Positions 62,727-64,000 of a DNA stretch of 64,000 bases are shown here, in pieces. The notes under the pieces were generated by a model, which saw only the letters and a program-made list of their open reading frames with translations, was not told the origin of the DNA and searched no databases. The position numbers were made by a program, and so were the translations under genes. The DNA is taken from the NCBI RefSeq assembly GCF_900176135.1, contig NZ_FWWW01000077.1:17481-81480 (forward strand). Reading direction: 5' to 3'. This DNA comes from Hymenobacter roseosalivarius DSM 11622 (GTDB lineage: Bacteria; Bacteroidota; Bacteroidia; Cytophagales; Hymenobacteraceae). Numbering within the stretch: position 1 is the stretch's first letter; each line of letters opens with the position of its first letter.

Positions 62727-63698
62727 ATGAACGTAACGAACTTCCTTAAGCACCACTACCGTCACTTCAACGCCGCTGCCTTGATTGATGCCGCCGAAGG
62801 CTACAACAAGCACCTCGCGGAAGGTGGCAAAATGATGATTACGCTGGCGGGCGCTATGAGCACGGCCGAAATGGGCATCCAGCTGGCCGAGTTGATTCGG
62901 CAGGATAAGGTGCAAATCATCAGCTGCACGGGTGCCAATCTGGAAGAGGATATCTTCAACCTGGTAGCCCACGACTTCTACGAGCGGGTGCCTAACTACC
63001 GCGACCTTACGGCGGCCGACGAGCAGGCCCTGCTGGAGCGCCACATGAACCGCGTAACCGATACCTGCATTCCGGAAGAGGAAGCCATGCGCCGCCTCGA
63101 GCACTCGGTGCTGAAGTTCTGGGAGCAGGCTGATACGGCCGGTGAGCGGTACTTCCCGCATGAGTTCTTCTACCAGATCCTGAAGTCGGGTGAGCTGGAG
63201 CAATACTACCAGATTGATCCTAAAGACTCTTGGATGCTGGCTGCCGCCGAGAAAAACCTACCCATCATCTGCCCCGGTTGGGAAGACTCTACGCTAGGCA
63301 ACATCTTTGCCGGCCACGTTATCAGCGGTGATATCAAGAACGTACATACCGTGCGCACCGGCATTGAGTACATGATCTACCTGGCTGAGTGGTACACGAA
63401 GCAGGCCACGGACGAGAGCAAAGTAGGCTTCTTCCAGATTGGCGGCGGCATTGCCGGCGACTTCCCGATCTGCGTGGTGCCCATGCTGCACCAGGATTTG
63501 GGCCGCACCAGTGTGCCGCTGTGGGGCTACTTCTGCCAGATTTCGGATTCTACTACCTCCTACGGCTCCTACTCCGGGGCCGTGCCCAACGAGAAAATCA
63601 CTTGGGGTAAGCTGGGCCAGGATACGCCCAAGTTCATCATCGAGTCGGATGCTACGATCGTAGCGCCACTGGTGTTTGCCATGGTGCTGGGACAATAA
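62727..63698 (+). CDS. Deoxyhypusine synthase-like protein
   Basis: A 323-residue NAD-dependent enzyme of the deoxyhypusine synthase fold. Typical parts: GGKMMITLAGAMSTAEMGIQLAELIRQDKVQIISCTGANLEEDIFNLVA, FFQIGGGIAGDFPICVVPM and the active-site region ITWGKLGQDTPKFIIESDATIVAPL with the catalytic-type Lys at residue 295. In eukaryotes and archaea the enzyme modifies eIF5A; bacteria lack that protein, and homologues are thought to use the spermidine aminobutyl transfer for polyamines such as homospermidine. So function here is inferred as polyamine-related. The gene ends before a strong terminator. Confidence 0.88.
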   Translation: MNVTNFLKHHYRHFNAAALIDAAEGYNKHLAEGGKMMITLAGAMSTAEMGIQLAELIRQDKVQIISCTGANLEEDIFNLVAHDFYERVPNYRDLTAADEQALLERHMNRVTDTCIPEEEAMRRLEHSVLKFWEQADTAGERYFPHEFFYQILKSGELEQYYQIDPKDSWMLAAAEKNLPIICPGWEDSTLGNIFAGHVISGDIKNVHTVRTGIEYMIYLAEWYTKQATDESKVGFFQIGGGIAGDFPICVVPMLHQDLGRTSVPLWGYFCQISDSTTSYGSYSGAVPNEKITWGKLGQDTPKFIIESDATIVAPLVFAMVLGQ

Positions 63699-63720
63699 TT
63701 GCTGTTTATAGTTTGTGAGA

Positions 63721-63753
63721 AGCCCCCCACTGACTTCAGTGGGGGGCTTTTTT
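63721..63753. terminator. Bidirectional terminator with GGGGGGC motifs
   Basis: AGCCCCCCACTGA pairs with TCAGTGGGGGGCT, followed by TTTTTT. It lies between the convergent deoxyhypusine-synthase-like and TIR-like genes. Confidence 0.9.
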
Positions 63754-64000
63754 CTAAAAAGAGGATAAAGCGTTTTCCATATTTACGTAAATTCCTACTG
63801 CCATCATTTCTTTCAATAGCTTTATTTTCCAAGCGCCTGCACTATCATGTTTCTGATATAATATACCGCTGAGGTCACTCGGTATTTCTACATTTTCTTT
63901 AGTGATAAGCCTCATTCTTTCACTTCCTAATCTGCCGAGAAAATAGCCTATTTCTAGTATAACATTTTGCCTCGCTCTATTAGTAGTGTTATCACTCATT
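63754..64000 (-). CDS. C-terminus of a TIR-like nucleotide-binding protein (partial)
   Basis: The last ~82 residues of a gene running off the right edge. The segment RARQNVILEIGYFLGRLGSERMRLITKENVEIPSDLSGILY, then GAWKIKLLKEMMAVGI, matches the end of the TIR-like predicted nucleotide-binding domain (PF10137). That domain occurs in bacterial defence proteins, including effectors of cyclic-nucleotide systems, as well as in stand-alone regulators. Only the C-terminal part is visible, so the N-terminal domains and neighbours needed to place it are missing. The ATG at 63999 is probably internal because the motif is normally preceded by more of the domain. Confidence 0.7.
   Translation of the reverse strand, partial: MSDNTTNRARQNVILEIGYFLGRLGSERMRLITKENVEIPSDLSGILYQKHDSAGAWKIKLLKEMMAVGIYVNMENALSSF

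Overview
The window looks like part of a chromosome from a GC-rich Bacteroidota, most likely Hymenobacteraceae (Cytophagales). This is inferred from a GH3-SusC-SusD glycan locus, TonB receptors with carboxypeptidase-regulatory-like N-domains, GT3-type glycogen synthase, a 7TMR-DISM receptor, LytS/LytTR pairs, menaquinone genes, promoters of the TTTG-N19-TAnnTTTG type and the lack of clear Shine-Dalgarno sites. No rRNA, tRNA, CRISPR array or complete insertion sequence was found.

Layout. 0-5.6 kb: end of an arginase-family gene, a YbaY-like lipoprotein, argS, a LOG-family hydrolase, a Cys-type glutathione peroxidase, a lipoprotein and menA. 5.7-7.7 kb: a membrane receptor of the 7TMR-DISM class fused to the zinc-ribbon DNA-binding part of an IS1595/ISXO2-type transposase, the most unusual gene here. 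8.1-15.4 kb: a polysaccharide-utilisation locus (GH3, SusC, SusD), followed at 15.5-17.1 kb by decayed pieces of a second one (GH16 and SusD relics). 17.1-26 kb: a small basic protein, a DEAD-box helicase, a CoA-transferase, trpS, a queuosine-precursor transporter, RNase Z and a STAS protein. 26-31 kb: glycogen synthase, a GH13 branching-type enzyme and small genes. 31-42 kb: transporters, D-lactate dehydrogenase, an antiporter, an EamA gene broken by a 150-bp palindromic element, ElaA, an amidohydrolase and an oxidoreductase. 42-46.5 kb: two LytS/LytTR pairs facing each other as an inverted duplication. 46.5-56 kb: membrane proteins and a menaquinone cluster (menI, menF, menD, menB, menE) with a frameshifted small gene inside it; menC is not seen. 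56-64 kb: a phosphatase, pyruvate dehydrogenase E2, a TonB receptor, hslV, a lipoprotein, a bacterial deoxyhypusine-synthase-like gene and, running off the right edge, the C-terminus of a TIR-like nucleotide-binding protein.

Two genome-level patterns run through the window. First, the oligomers GGGGGGCAAA and GGGGGGCTTT (either strand) recur about 40 times in genes, terminators and promoter regions, in several reading frames. Second, at least ten long imperfect palindromes of several families sit in gaps between genes; one has clearly inserted into a gene with a 3-bp target duplication.
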